Shown piece by piece: positions 1 to 7,785 of a stretch of DNA of 64,000 nt. Source of the DNA: Nocardia spumae (GTDB lineage: Bacteria; Actinomycetota; Actinomycetes; Mycobacteriales; Mycobacteriaceae); NCBI RefSeq assembly GCF_020733635.1, contig NZ_JAJFZL010000001.1, positions 6,386,001-6,450,000 on the forward strand, written 5' to 3'. A program made the translations under genes and the position numbers. Numbering within the stretch: position 1 is the stretch's first letter; every line of letters begins with the position of its first letter. Below the pieces are notes generated by a model. It was not told the origin of the DNA, ran no database searches, and saw only the letters and a program-made list of their open reading frames with translations.

Positions 1-68
1 GTCATTGCTACTTCCTTCTCGGTGCTGTCGAGGAGATCGGGTCCTGATGCGGCGTCCCGATTCGTCCG

Positions 69-728
69 TTATTCGCCGCTGCGTCCACGGCGGTTCCAGA
101 ACTGATGCACAACCCCGTTCGGCGTTGCCACGGATTCGATGTCGAATCGCTCGTGGATCTTGCCGAGCCCGTCCCACAGCGGGGTTCCACTGCCTACCAC
201 CACGGGCACGATGGCCAGGTGCATGAAGTCGATGAGGTCCGATTCGAGGAATTGGCGCACGGTCGACGGCCCACCACCGATGCGGATGTCGCCGCCGGCG
301 GCGAGTTCCCGCGCGTAATCGAGCGCCCCGGCGGCATCGGCGTCGAGGAAGTGGAATGAGGTCCCGTTCTCGAAGCTGATCGGTTCATGGGCGTGGTGGG
401 TGAGAACCACGACAGGGGTACGGAACGGCGGTTCGTCGCCCCACCAGCCACGCCAACCATCCGAGGGCCAGGGACCGCGCTGCGGCCCGAACTTGCCGCG
501 CCCCATGATCTCCACGCCGACACCTTGTCCCCAGACGCTGGTGAATGTGCGATCAGCCGTGATCGGCGCGTCCGCGTTGTGGATGCCGGCGATGACCCTG
601 CCGTCGAATGCCCCGAACAACTCGCCCGCGCCCCCGATCGGCTCGTCGAGAGTGATGGTGTTGCCGGCGGCGTAACCATCCAGCGAAACGTTGAGCAGGT
701 CGACTCGGACTCTGGGGTGACGCGACAT
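69..728 (-). CDS. Dihydrofolate reductase-like (RibD C-terminal domain) protein
   Basis: A 219-aa protein of the RibD C-terminal/dihydrofolate reductase fold, a family of NADPH-dependent reductases, many of unknown substrate. Seen: an N-terminal VDLLNVSLDGYAAG strand-loop typical of the family, then GGGPSTVRQFLESDLIDF, matching the conserved GG(G/A)..(V)..L...L.DE segment. The start at 728 is chosen because AGGGAGATCC precedes the ATG; an upstream in-frame ATG at 851 lies inside the divergent HxlR gene. It is transcribed divergently from the HxlR regulator, 88 bp apart, and both probably share repeated operators. Similar pairs elsewhere are often HxlR-controlled. The substrate cannot be told. 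Confidence 0.85.
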   Translation of the reverse strand: MSRHPRVRVDLLNVSLDGYAAGNTITLDEPIGGAGELFGAFDGRVIAGIHNADAPITADRTFTSVWGQGVGVEIMGRGKFGPQRGPWPSDGWRGWWGDEPPFRTPVVVLTHHAHEPISFENGTSFHFLDADAAGALDYARELAAGGDIRIGGGPSTVRQFLESDLIDFMHLAIVPVVVGSGTPLWDGLGKIHERFDIESVATPNGVVHQFWNRRGRSGE

Positions 729-743
729 GGATCTCCCTAAGTG

Positions 744-802
744 GTTGCATTTCACAATCGCTACACGGAGCATAGAGTAGTGGAGTTGCGTTTTGCAATC
801 AC
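744..802. promoter_or_regulatory. Two copies of an operator-like repeat between divergent genes
   Basis: Positions 744-761 (GTTGCATTTCACAATCGC) and 785-802 (GTTGCGTTTTGCAATCAC) match at 14 of 18 positions and are offset by 41 bp. The second contains a TTGC-N5-GCAA dyad; in the first the dyad is imperfect. A candidate -10 (TAGAGT, 773-778) for the HxlR gene lies just before the second copy, so a bound regulator would block transcription. Inferred to be HxlR binding sites. Confidence 0.55.
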
Positions 803-816
803 TCTGGAGGTGAGAG

Positions 817-1323
817 ATGTTCCGGAGCCCTCGATCGGGCTGCGCGATCAACGCCGCCGTCGAAGTACTCGGCGATCAGTGGACGATCATCGTGTTGCGC
901 GACATCGTCTTCGGCGGGCGTCGACATTTCCGCGAGCTTCTCTCCCGCAATGACGAAGGCATCGCCTCCAACATCCTGGCGGATCGCCTCCGGCGGCTGG
1001 TCTCCTCCGGATTGCTCACCCGCGACGACGCGGCGCGAGGACAGAAGGCCGCCTATCGGCTCACCGCCGCGGCCATCGACACCGTGCCGATCATGGTGGC
1101 GTTGGGACAGTGGGGCGTGCGGTACCGCGAAACCACTCCCGAACTGGCGATCCGCGCGCAACTGCTCGCCGATTCGCCCGAGCTGACCGCCGATCTCATG
1201 GCCGAGCTCCGCGAAATCCACCTGAACATTCCACGCCCGGACCCGCACAAGGCGCTGGCCTCGACACGACTGACCGAGGCGTACGAACGCGTGCGCGCGC
1301 GGCAACGCGACGCCGGAGCGTAA
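817..1323 (+). CDS. HxlR-family winged-helix transcriptional regulator
   Basis: A 168-aa HxlR-type regulator. Seen: CAINAAVEVLGDQWTIIVLR at the N terminus (the family hallmark C...LGG.W...IL), a wing region FRELLSRNDEGIASNILADR, and RLVSSGLLTRDD. HxlR proteins are dimeric regulators that often sense oxidants or electrophiles through the N-terminal cysteine; here that Cys is present (CAIN). GGAGGTGAGAG before the ATG supports this start. It is divergent from the dihydrofolate reductase-like gene, which it probably regulates together with itself. Confidence 0.9.
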   Translation: MFRSPRSGCAINAAVEVLGDQWTIIVLRDIVFGGRRHFRELLSRNDEGIASNILADRLRRLVSSGLLTRDDAARGQKAAYRLTAAAIDTVPIMVALGQWGVRYRETTPELAIRAQLLADSPELTADLMAELREIHLNIPRPDPHKALASTRLTEAYERVRARQRDAGA

Positions 1324-1328
1324 TCGGA

Positions 1329-1362
1329 AATATTCATAGCTCATCAATATTCATAGCTCATC
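1329..1362. repeat. Perfect 17-bp tandem direct repeat
   Basis: AATATTCATAGCTCATC occurs twice without a gap (1329-1345 and 1346-1362), starting 6 bp after the HxlR stop codon. It is AT-rich against a GC-rich background. The 236-bp gap to the next start codon holds nothing else recognised. The role is unknown: a regulator site for the downstream phosphodiesterase gene, or slippage. Confidence 0.75.
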
Positions 1363-1559
1363 GACATAATCCGTGGCGAGCATCATGGAGACTACGGACC
1401 GCGGGCCTTCTAGGCTGGATGAGTGTGTGCCGCGAACGGCACACCGCAGGCGACCGATGCGAACGGCCCGGGGCCGACGCCGCAGGGATTCACGCAGGTT
1501 CGCGCAGGCCGCTACCCGGTACGGGCGCAATGGTGCGATCCCACGAGAAAGCGGACGCC

Positions 1560-2339
1560 ATGATGCTGTTGGCACAGATCAGCGACACCCACTTCGATCT
1601 GACACCGCACAACGCCGAACGTGTCGCCACGGTTCTCGGCTACCTGGATCGATTACCGCGACGACCCGACGCCATTCTCGTGACCGGCGACCTCACCGAA
1701 TCCGGCACCGCGGCCCAGTACGAGCAGGCCCAGAAGGTCCTCTGCACCGATATCCCGCTGTACGTCCTGCCGGGCAACCACGACGACCGCGCGAATCTGC
1801 GCCGCGGCCTGCTGGACGAACCCGCGACCGACGGGCCGGTCAACCAGGCCGTCGAGCTCGGCGACCTGACCGTGGCGCTGCTGGACTCCACCGTCCCCGG
1901 TTCCGGCGGCGGCGCGCTGGGCGAGCACACCTACGCCTGGCTGGACCGGTTGCTCGCCCGCACGCCCGCCGACAGCTCGATACTGGTGGCGCTTCATCAT
2001 CCGCCGATGCCGATGTATTCCACGGTCGTCGATCCGATCCGGCTGGCGGATCCCGAGCGCCTCGAGCGCACCGTCGCCGTCGACGATCGCATCCTCGGCG
2101 TCCTCGCCGGACATATGCACGCCATGGGCGTCACCCTCTTCGGCGGGCGGCCACTGGTGGTGGCCCCGAGCGTGGCCTCGGCGATCGGCGGGGAATGGGA
2201 GGTCCACACCCCCGGCGAGGTTCCGATCGATTACGCACCCGATCCGTCGGTGGTCCTGCACGCGGTCGACGGGCGACGACTGACCTCGATCCTGCGCCCG
2301 GTGCCGATGGGCGGACGAATCCCGATTCAGCCCTGCTGA
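1560..2339 (+). CDS. Class III cyclic-nucleotide-type phosphodiesterase (calcineurin-like metallophosphoesterase)
   Basis: A 259-aa binuclear metallophosphoesterase of the CpdA/Rv0805 type, hydrolysing cyclic nucleotides or related phosphodiesters. All metal-binding motifs are visible in order: DTH (9-11), GDL (43-45), GNHDD (72-76), then ALHHPP and GHMH in the C-terminal half. The length fits the family. The start is at the ATGATG at 1560 because the protein begins directly with the first strand (MLLAQISDTHF); a longer in-frame version from 1110 overlaps the HxlR gene and has no family support. It is a lone gene followed 67 bp later by a monooxygenase. The exact substrate (cAMP or other) is inferred from family only. 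Confidence 0.88.
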   Translation: MMLLAQISDTHFDLTPHNAERVATVLGYLDRLPRRPDAILVTGDLTESGTAAQYEQAQKVLCTDIPLYVLPGNHDDRANLRRGLLDEPATDGPVNQAVELGDLTVALLDSTVPGSGGGALGEHTYAWLDRLLARTPADSSILVALHHPPMPMYSTVVDPIRLADPERLERTVAVDDRILGVLAGHMHAMGVTLFGGRPLVVAPSVASAIGGEWEVHTPGEVPIDYAPDPSVVLHAVDGRRLTSILRPVPMGGRIPIQPC

Positions 2340-2406
2340 TCGGGCATCCCGGCGGGCCGCGCGCGCCTACAGTGAAGATACTGTTCTCGATTCGAGGAGC
2401 GCGCGC

Positions 2407-3885
2407 ATGTCCGCGACCATGCCTTCGGTGATCGTCGTCGGAGCCGGATTCGGCGGTCTCGGCGCGGCAATCGAGTTGCGGCGCAATGGTTTCGACGACA
2501 TCACCATCTTGGAGCGGGCGCACGACCTGGGCGGGGTGTGGCGGGAGAACACCTATCCCGGCGCCGCCTGCGACGTCCCCTCGCCGCTGTACTCGTTCTC
2601 CTACGAGCCGAAGCCGGATTGGCCGCATCGCTACTCCGGCCAGGCCGACATCCTGGGTTATCTGCACACGGTGGCCACGAAATACCGGCTGCTCGACCGG
2701 ATCGAGTTCGATGCCGAGGTCACCGAGGCCCGATTCGACGAATCCGCCGAACGATGGACGGTCCGCACCGCGGACGGGACGATCCGGACCGCCGATGTGC
2801 TGATCTGCGCGGTCGGCCAGCTTTCCCGACCGCGGATGCCGGATATCGCGGGGATCGACAGCTTCACCGGGCCGTCGTTCCACTCGGCGCGATGGGATCA
2901 CGCGGTGGACCTGACCGGTAGGCGGGTCGCGGTGATCGGAACCGGCGCCAGCGCAATTCAATTCGTACCGGCCATCGCCCCTGTCGTGGAGCGGCTGACC
3001 CTGTTCCAGCGCACGGCGGCGTGGGTGGTGAGCCGCACCGACCGCGCCTACCACCCGGTGCATCACGCGCTGTTCCGGTACGTGCCCGGGCTGCGCCTGG
3101 CCCAGCGACTGTGGGTGTGGTGCTTCCTGGAGTTCTTCGCACTGGGACTGGCCGCCATACCGCCGATCCGGCGGATCGCGACCTGGCTCGGCACCCGCGC
3201 GCTGCGCCAGGATGTGCCCGATCCCCGATTGCGCGAGAAGCTGACCCCCGACTATCCGGTGCTCTGCAAGCGGGTGCTGTTCTCCAACGAGTACTACCCG
3301 GCGCTGACACGGCCGAATGTGGACGTGGTCACCGACCACATCGCCGAGGTGGTGCCGGACGGGATCCGCACCTCCGACGGGACCGTGCACCCGGCCGATG
3401 TGATCATCTACGGCACCGGTTTCAAGGGCAGCGAATTCCTCTGGCCGATACGGATCTTCGGCCGCGGCGGGCTGGAACTGGAGAAGGTCTGGGACGAGGG
3501 AGCCCGCGCCTACCTCGGAATGGCGGTGCCGGGGTTCCCGAATCTGTTCCTCATGTACGGACCCAACACCAATCTGGGTATCGGCTCGATCGTTTACATG
3601 ATCGAATGTCAGGCCCGCTACATCCGCCAGGCGGTGCGCTATCTGAGCGAGCATCCCGGTTCCCGGCTGGAGGTCAAGGCGGAGACCGCCGCCGCCTTCG
3701 ACGCGCACACCCAGCGCCGTTTGCTCCGCACACCGTGGACCGCCTGTTCGAGCTGGTATCGCAATGCCGCCGGCCGCATCACCAACAACTGGCCGGGCAC
3801 CGTCACCGCGTACCGATTGCGCACCCGAACCTTGCGGCCCGACGACTACCTCACCGATACCCCCGACCCGATCACCACACCGTGA
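2407..3885 (+). CDS. FAD-dependent Baeyer-Villiger-type monooxygenase
   Basis: A 492-aa flavoprotein monooxygenase. Seen: N-terminal FAD Rossmann motif GAGFGGLGA (12-20), a Baeyer-Villiger fingerprint FTGPSFHSARWD (153-164, FxGxxxHxxxWD), a second NADPH Rossmann motif GTGASA (178-183), and the ATGF-like YGTGFKGSEF motif. These enzymes insert oxygen next to a ketone or oxidise heteroatoms using NADPH and O2. A GAGGAGCG ribosome site precedes the ATG. The gene stands alone between the phosphodiesterase and the ECF transporter, so the substrate cannot be inferred. Nocardia genomes usually carry many paralogues of this family. Confidence 0.9.
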   Translation: MSATMPSVIVVGAGFGGLGAAIELRRNGFDDITILERAHDLGGVWRENTYPGAACDVPSPLYSFSYEPKPDWPHRYSGQADILGYLHTVATKYRLLDRIEFDAEVTEARFDESAERWTVRTADGTIRTADVLICAVGQLSRPRMPDIAGIDSFTGPSFHSARWDHAVDLTGRRVAVIGTGASAIQFVPAIAPVVERLTLFQRTAAWVVSRTDRAYHPVHHALFRYVPGLRLAQRLWVWCFLEFFALGLAAIPPIRRIATWLGTRALRQDVPDPRLREKLTPDYPVLCKRVLFSNEYYPALTRPNVDVVTDHIAEVVPDGIRTSDGTVHPADVIIYGTGFKGSEFLWPIRIFGRGGLELEKVWDEGARAYLGMAVPGFPNLFLMYGPNTNLGIGSIVYMIECQARYIRQAVRYLSEHPGSRLEVKAETAAAFDAHTQRRLLRTPWTACSSWYRNAAGRITNNWPGTVTAYRLRTRTLRPDDYLTDTPDPITTP

Positions 3886-3925
3886 GCGGGGGCCCGCCCG
3901 TCGCCGGTACTGGCAGACTTGAGCC

Positions 3926-6061
3926 GTGACCGCGCCATCAACCGCCGGCGCCGAGCCGCGTATCCACCACGGCCCGCTGCGCCCCGTCGAACTCGCCACC
4001 GCGGCGGTTCTCGGTGGGGTGACCGTCGGACTGGTGACCATCGGTTCGGTCGTCCCGTATGCCGCCGCCCTCAATCTCGTCGCCGCGGTGCCGATGGGAT
4101 TGCTGGCCCAGCGGTATCGCCTGCGGGCCATCCTCGGCGCGACCGTGGCGGCCACGCTGGTGAGCTTCGTGGCGGCCGGGTTGGTACCGGCCTCCACCGT
4201 GGTCAGCGCGGCCACGATCGGCGGAATCATCGGCACGGTCAAACGCCGGCACCGCGGTCTGTTCACGGTGTTGTGCGTATCGACGCTGGCCGGTCTGTGC
4301 TGGGCCGCGTTCTCGGTGGGCATGCTGTTCCTGTTCGCCGCCTCGCGGCGGCTGGTCTTCGACAACATCCGCAATATCGCCCAGGGCATCGAGCATCTGC
4401 TGTCGCGGCAGCCGCAGCTGGAATCGCTCGGCCGGGCGGTCGTCTCGATCACCGACAGCGTGCTGAGCTGGTGGTGGCTCTACATCGGGGTGGGCGTCCT
4501 CGCGGGGGTGGTCCTGACCGCGGTGTTCTCCTGGTTCGTCCTCGGCTCGGTACTCGACCGGCTGGAATGGCTGCCGGGCCGGGACAAGCTGGACGCCCCG
4601 GACGACAACCGGCCGGTCGCCCCGCTGCCGGTGCGGTTGCGCGCAGCCTCGTTCCGGTATCCGGGTGCGCGCGACAACGCGTTGACCGACATCGATCTGA
4701 CCGTCGAGATCGGGGAATTCGTGGCGGTGGTCGGACACAACGGATCCGGCAAATCGACGCTGACCCGGCTGCTCGCCGGACGCCCGCCCACCGGCGGCAC
4801 CGTCGAACGCCCGGGCTCGGCCGGACTGGGCGTGAGCGGCGGCACCGCACTGGTACTGCAGCGACCGGAGAGTCAGACCCTGGGCGTCCTGGTCGCCGAC
4901 GACGTGGTGTGGGGGCTACCGGCCGAGTCCGCCCGCGCGGTGGATATCGACGCACTGCTGTGCGAGGTCGGGCTCGATGGGCTCGGCGACGCGGAGACCG
5001 CCACTCTGTCCGGCGGCCAGCAACAGCGGCTGGCGGTCGCGGCGGCGCTGGCCCGCGATCCGGCACTCCTGGTCGCCGACGAGGCCACCTCGATGATCGA
5101 TCCCGACGGCCGCCGCGAACTGGTCGCGCTGCTGGCCGGATTGCCGGCCCGGCACCGCATGGCGGTCGTGCTGGTCACCCACCACGAGGCCGATGCCGCG
5201 GCAGCGGATCGGGTCATCCACCTGTCCGGCGGCCGCCAGGTCGATCGCCTGCCGAGTTGGCCACGACCGGCGCACAGCAAGCGCAGCCGGCCGATCGGTG
5301 AGCCGCTGCTGGAGATGCGCGACGTACGCCACACCTACAACCGCGGCACACCGTGGGCCGCGCCCGCCCTGCGCGGTGTGGACCTGACCGTCTATCGCGG
5401 TGAGACATTGCTCGTCGTCGGCGGCAACGGCTCCGGGAAATCGACCCTGGCCTGGATCATGGCCGGACTGGTGGTGCCGACCACGGGCAGCTGCAGACTG
5501 CGCGACCACAGTGGTGCGCGTCCGGTGCACAAGCGCATCGGCGATGTCGAACTGGCCTTCCAGCATTCCCGGCTGCAACTGCAACGCCAGACCGTCGGCG
5601 CCGAGATCGAGGATTGGGGTGGCCACGGCACCGGCTCCGGCGCGGTGGGGCGCGCGCTCGACGAGGTCGGACTGGATCGAGCGATGGCTTCGCGATCGAT
5701 CGAGGAGCTGTCCGGCGGTCAGGCCAAGCGGGTGGTCCTCGCGGCGATCGTGGCCAGCCGCCCGCAGGTGGTGGTGCTCGACGAGCCGCTGGCCGGACTC
5801 GATCCGCAGGGCCGCGCCGAGGTGGTGGAACTCCTTGCCCGGCTCCGTGATTCGGGCCTGACCCTGATCGTCATCTCCCACGATGTGGCGGATATGGAAA
5901 GTGTCTGCGATCGCACCGTCCACCTGCAGTCGGGGCGGATCCTGGAAGCCCAGCCCGCGGCGGTGCTCGCCGATGATCCGGCGACGACCACCGACCCCTC
6001 CGGCACTCGGCGCCGCGCGCACGGTCACCGGCACGGCGATGCGCTGGGGGGTGCGCGATGA
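3926..6061 (+). CDS. ECF-type transporter: S-like membrane domain fused to two ATPase domains
   Basis: A 711-aa protein carrying three parts of an energy-coupling-factor importer in one chain. Residues about 15-215 form a hydrophobic multi-helix domain resembling an ECF substrate-binding (S) component. Next come two ABC ATPase domains: the first with Walker A GHNGSGKST and signature LSGGQQQR, the second with GGNGSGKST, LSGGQAKR and VVVLDEPLAGLDP. The first ATPase has ADEA where DEP is usual after Walker B. Its stop overlaps the start of ecfT (ATGA), so the two are translationally coupled and together make a complete importer. It resembles M. tuberculosis Rv2326c/Rv2325c (from memory). The substrate, usually a vitamin or metal in this class, is unknown. 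Confidence 0.88.
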   Translation: MTAPSTAGAEPRIHHGPLRPVELATAAVLGGVTVGLVTIGSVVPYAAALNLVAAVPMGLLAQRYRLRAILGATVAATLVSFVAAGLVPASTVVSAATIGGIIGTVKRRHRGLFTVLCVSTLAGLCWAAFSVGMLFLFAASRRLVFDNIRNIAQGIEHLLSRQPQLESLGRAVVSITDSVLSWWWLYIGVGVLAGVVLTAVFSWFVLGSVLDRLEWLPGRDKLDAPDDNRPVAPLPVRLRAASFRYPGARDNALTDIDLTVEIGEFVAVVGHNGSGKSTLTRLLAGRPPTGGTVERPGSAGLGVSGGTALVLQRPESQTLGVLVADDVVWGLPAESARAVDIDALLCEVGLDGLGDAETATLSGGQQQRLAVAAALARDPALLVADEATSMIDPDGRRELVALLAGLPARHRMAVVLVTHHEADAAAADRVIHLSGGRQVDRLPSWPRPAHSKRSRPIGEPLLEMRDVRHTYNRGTPWAAPALRGVDLTVYRGETLLVVGGNGSGKSTLAWIMAGLVVPTTGSCRLRDHSGARPVHKRIGDVELAFQHSRLQLQRQTVGAEIEDWGGHGTGSGAVGRALDEVGLDRAMASRSIEELSGGQAKRVVLAAIVASRPQVVVLDEPLAGLDPQGRAEVVELLARLRDSGLTLIVISHDVADMESVCDRTVHLQSGRILEAQPAAVLADDPATTTDPSGTRRRAHGHRHGDALGGAR

Positions 6062-6798
6062 GCATGGTGCTCCTGCGGGTGGTACCGGTCGACAGCCCGA
6101 TTCATCGGCTGTGGGCCGGGACGAAGATGATCGCGGCCTTCCTGATCAGCCTGGTGCTGATGTTCTGGCCGGCCTGGCCGGTGCTCGGCGTGATGGTCGC
6201 CTTCCTGGTGGTGATCGCGCTCCTGGCGCGGCTGCCGCTGGGCACACTGCCGCGGCTGCCGTGGTGGTTCTGGGCGCTCATCGTGCTCGGCGGCCTGATC
6301 ACGGTGCCGACCGGCGTCGACGGGGTACTGCGCTATCTCCAGGTCACGCTGTTCGCGCTGGTGCTGCTCACGACCTCGTTCCTGATCGCCTGGACCACGC
6401 CGATGAGCGAGATCGCCCCCGCGCTGGCGAAGCTGGGCGCGCCGTTGCGGGCCCTGCGGATTCCGGTCGACGAATGGGCGGTCGTGGTGGCGCTGACCCT
6501 GCGCGGCCTGCCACTGCTCCTGGACGAGATCCGCATTCTGCGCGCCGCTCGTCGCCTGCGCCCCAAGGACGGTGGCATGGCACGCGGATCCGCGAATCCG
6601 CTGGTGGACATCCTCACCGCCGCCATGGCGGTCGCCACCCGGCGGGCCGGCGAGTTGGGTGAGGCCATCACCGCACGCGGTGGAACCGGTGAGCTGACCG
6701 CTCATCCGGCCGGTCCGAGCCGAGCCGATTTCGTCGCGCTCGCGATTGCCGTGATGGTGTGCGCGGGGGCCGTCCTGATCACCATCGTGCTGCTGTAA
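6058..6798 (+). CDS. ECF transporter transmembrane component (EcfT/CbiQ)
   Basis: A 246-aa membrane protein with at least five hydrophobic segments. It has the EcfT coupling helices: the ARRLRP and RRAGELGEAITARG stretches correspond to the two conserved Ala-Arg-Gly-type motifs that dock onto the ATPases. It overlaps the upstream fused S-A-A gene by 4 bp (ATGA) and completes the importer. The start follows from that overlap. No regulatory element is visible inside the operon. EcfT makes the scaffold that transmits ATP hydrolysis to the S component; here the S and A parts are already on one chain. Confidence 0.88.
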   Translation: MSMVLLRVVPVDSPIHRLWAGTKMIAAFLISLVLMFWPAWPVLGVMVAFLVVIALLARLPLGTLPRLPWWFWALIVLGGLITVPTGVDGVLRYLQVTLFALVLLTTSFLIAWTTPMSEIAPALAKLGAPLRALRIPVDEWAVVVALTLRGLPLLLDEIRILRAARRLRPKDGGMARGSANPLVDILTAAMAVATRRAGELGEAITARGGTGELTAHPAGPSRADFVALAIAVMVCAGAVLITIVLL

Positions 6799-7053
6799 TT
6801 CGACCGTATTCGACTGGCGGCGAACATCCGGCGATCTACGCCGAAAACGGGCAAACATATTTCCTTTGCGAATTACCAAGTCAGGCGCTCGAATTCGCTA
6901 CCCTTTGCCACTCAGTGAAGGTACGGTTACATCCGTGAGTTAGCCGGGCTACGGCTCTACGCGCACTTGTGGTGTGACATGTCGGGGGTATCGGTTCTGC
7001 GCGCGTCGTTTTCGGCTGCACGGTTTTTCTTCCTGATGAAGATTGGAAACGGA

Positions 7054-7704
7054 ATGATTCTGCGCAAGTTCGCTGCCGTCGTTCTGCCGGCAGTGGTCGC
7101 CGTCGCCCTCGGGGCCGGCACCGCCCATGCCGATTCCAGCGCACCGCAGGTGCGTTACGAGTCGAAGTTGGTCGGCAACACCGTCGAGACCACACTCGAC
7201 GGCGGCTTCTTCCGCGTCGGCGCCGACGGACGGACCGTCGATGTCACCGACGCGACGGGCCACCCCCTGATCACTCTCCCGTTGTCCATCCGGCAGGACG
7301 GACTGGAATATCCCCTGCCACACCAGGTTCGCAACGATGCGCGGGTGCTGGATCTGACTGTGGTGAAGGATGCCGCCGCGGCCCGCCCGGTGCGGGCGGC
7401 ACCGGTGGCTTCCATGCGGGAGAACCAGGACGCGATGAATGCCTTCGCGACCCAATTCGGGATCGCCACGGCCATCGGCGGATTCATCGGCACCGCGATC
7501 GGCGCGGGTATCGGCCTGGTGGTCGGGGCCGCGGCCGGCGGTATCGGCGCGATTCCCGGATTCATCACCGGCGCCAGCGTCGGCGCCATCATCGGCACCG
7601 TGGTCGTCGGCGGACCGACACTGGTCATCGCCGCGATCGATCTCGTCAACACACTCGCCGCGGCGCCCGGAACCACCAAGTGGAACGAGGTCTACGCCTA
7701 CTGA
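7054..7704 (+). CDS. Secreted protein with C-terminal glycine-zipper hydrophobic segment
   Basis: About 216 aa, function not recognised. Seen: a Sec signal peptide (ILRKFAAVVLPAVVAVALGAGTAHA, cleavage after AHA), a hydrophilic beta-rich middle region with ETTLDGGFFRVGADG, then a long Gly/Ala/Ile region with repeated GxxxG spacing (IGGFIGTAIGAGIGLVVGAA). This is a glycine zipper like those in membrane-inserting or oligomerising proteins. The start at 7054 is chosen for the nearby GGAAACGG; in-frame ATG at 7036 is an alternative. It stands alone after a 255-bp gap and converges on ligD. Paralogous secreted proteins of this design are, to my knowledge, common in Nocardia. Confidence 0.7.
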   Translation: MILRKFAAVVLPAVVAVALGAGTAHADSSAPQVRYESKLVGNTVETTLDGGFFRVGADGRTVDVTDATGHPLITLPLSIRQDGLEYPLPHQVRNDARVLDLTVVKDAAAARPVRAAPVASMRENQDAMNAFATQFGIATAIGGFIGTAIGAGIGLVVGAAAGGIGAIPGFITGASVGAIIGTVVVGGPTLVIAAIDLVNTLAAAPGTTKWNEVYAY

Positions 7705-7728
7705 TTCCCTCGGCCCGCCCGGGTACTC

Positions 7729-7766
7729 GGCGCCCGGCGACCTCCCGACCGGGGTCGCCGGGCGCC
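7729..7766. terminator. Bidirectional hairpin between convergent genes
   Basis: A perfect 14-bp inverted repeat: GGCGCCCGGCGACC (7729-7742) and GGTCGCCGGGCGCC (7753-7766), with a 10-nt loop. It lies between the stop of the secreted-protein gene and the end of ligD. There is no T-run, as is usual for intrinsic terminators in high-GC actinobacteria. Confidence 0.7.
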
Positions 7767-7785
7767 ACGCTCGGCCGGTCTCGGA

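Noticed and set aside
2131..4452. A 773-codon minus-strand frame across the monooxygenase and ECF genes
   Set aside because: It lies opposite two genes with clear motifs; its sequence is His/Arg/Gly-rich without domains.
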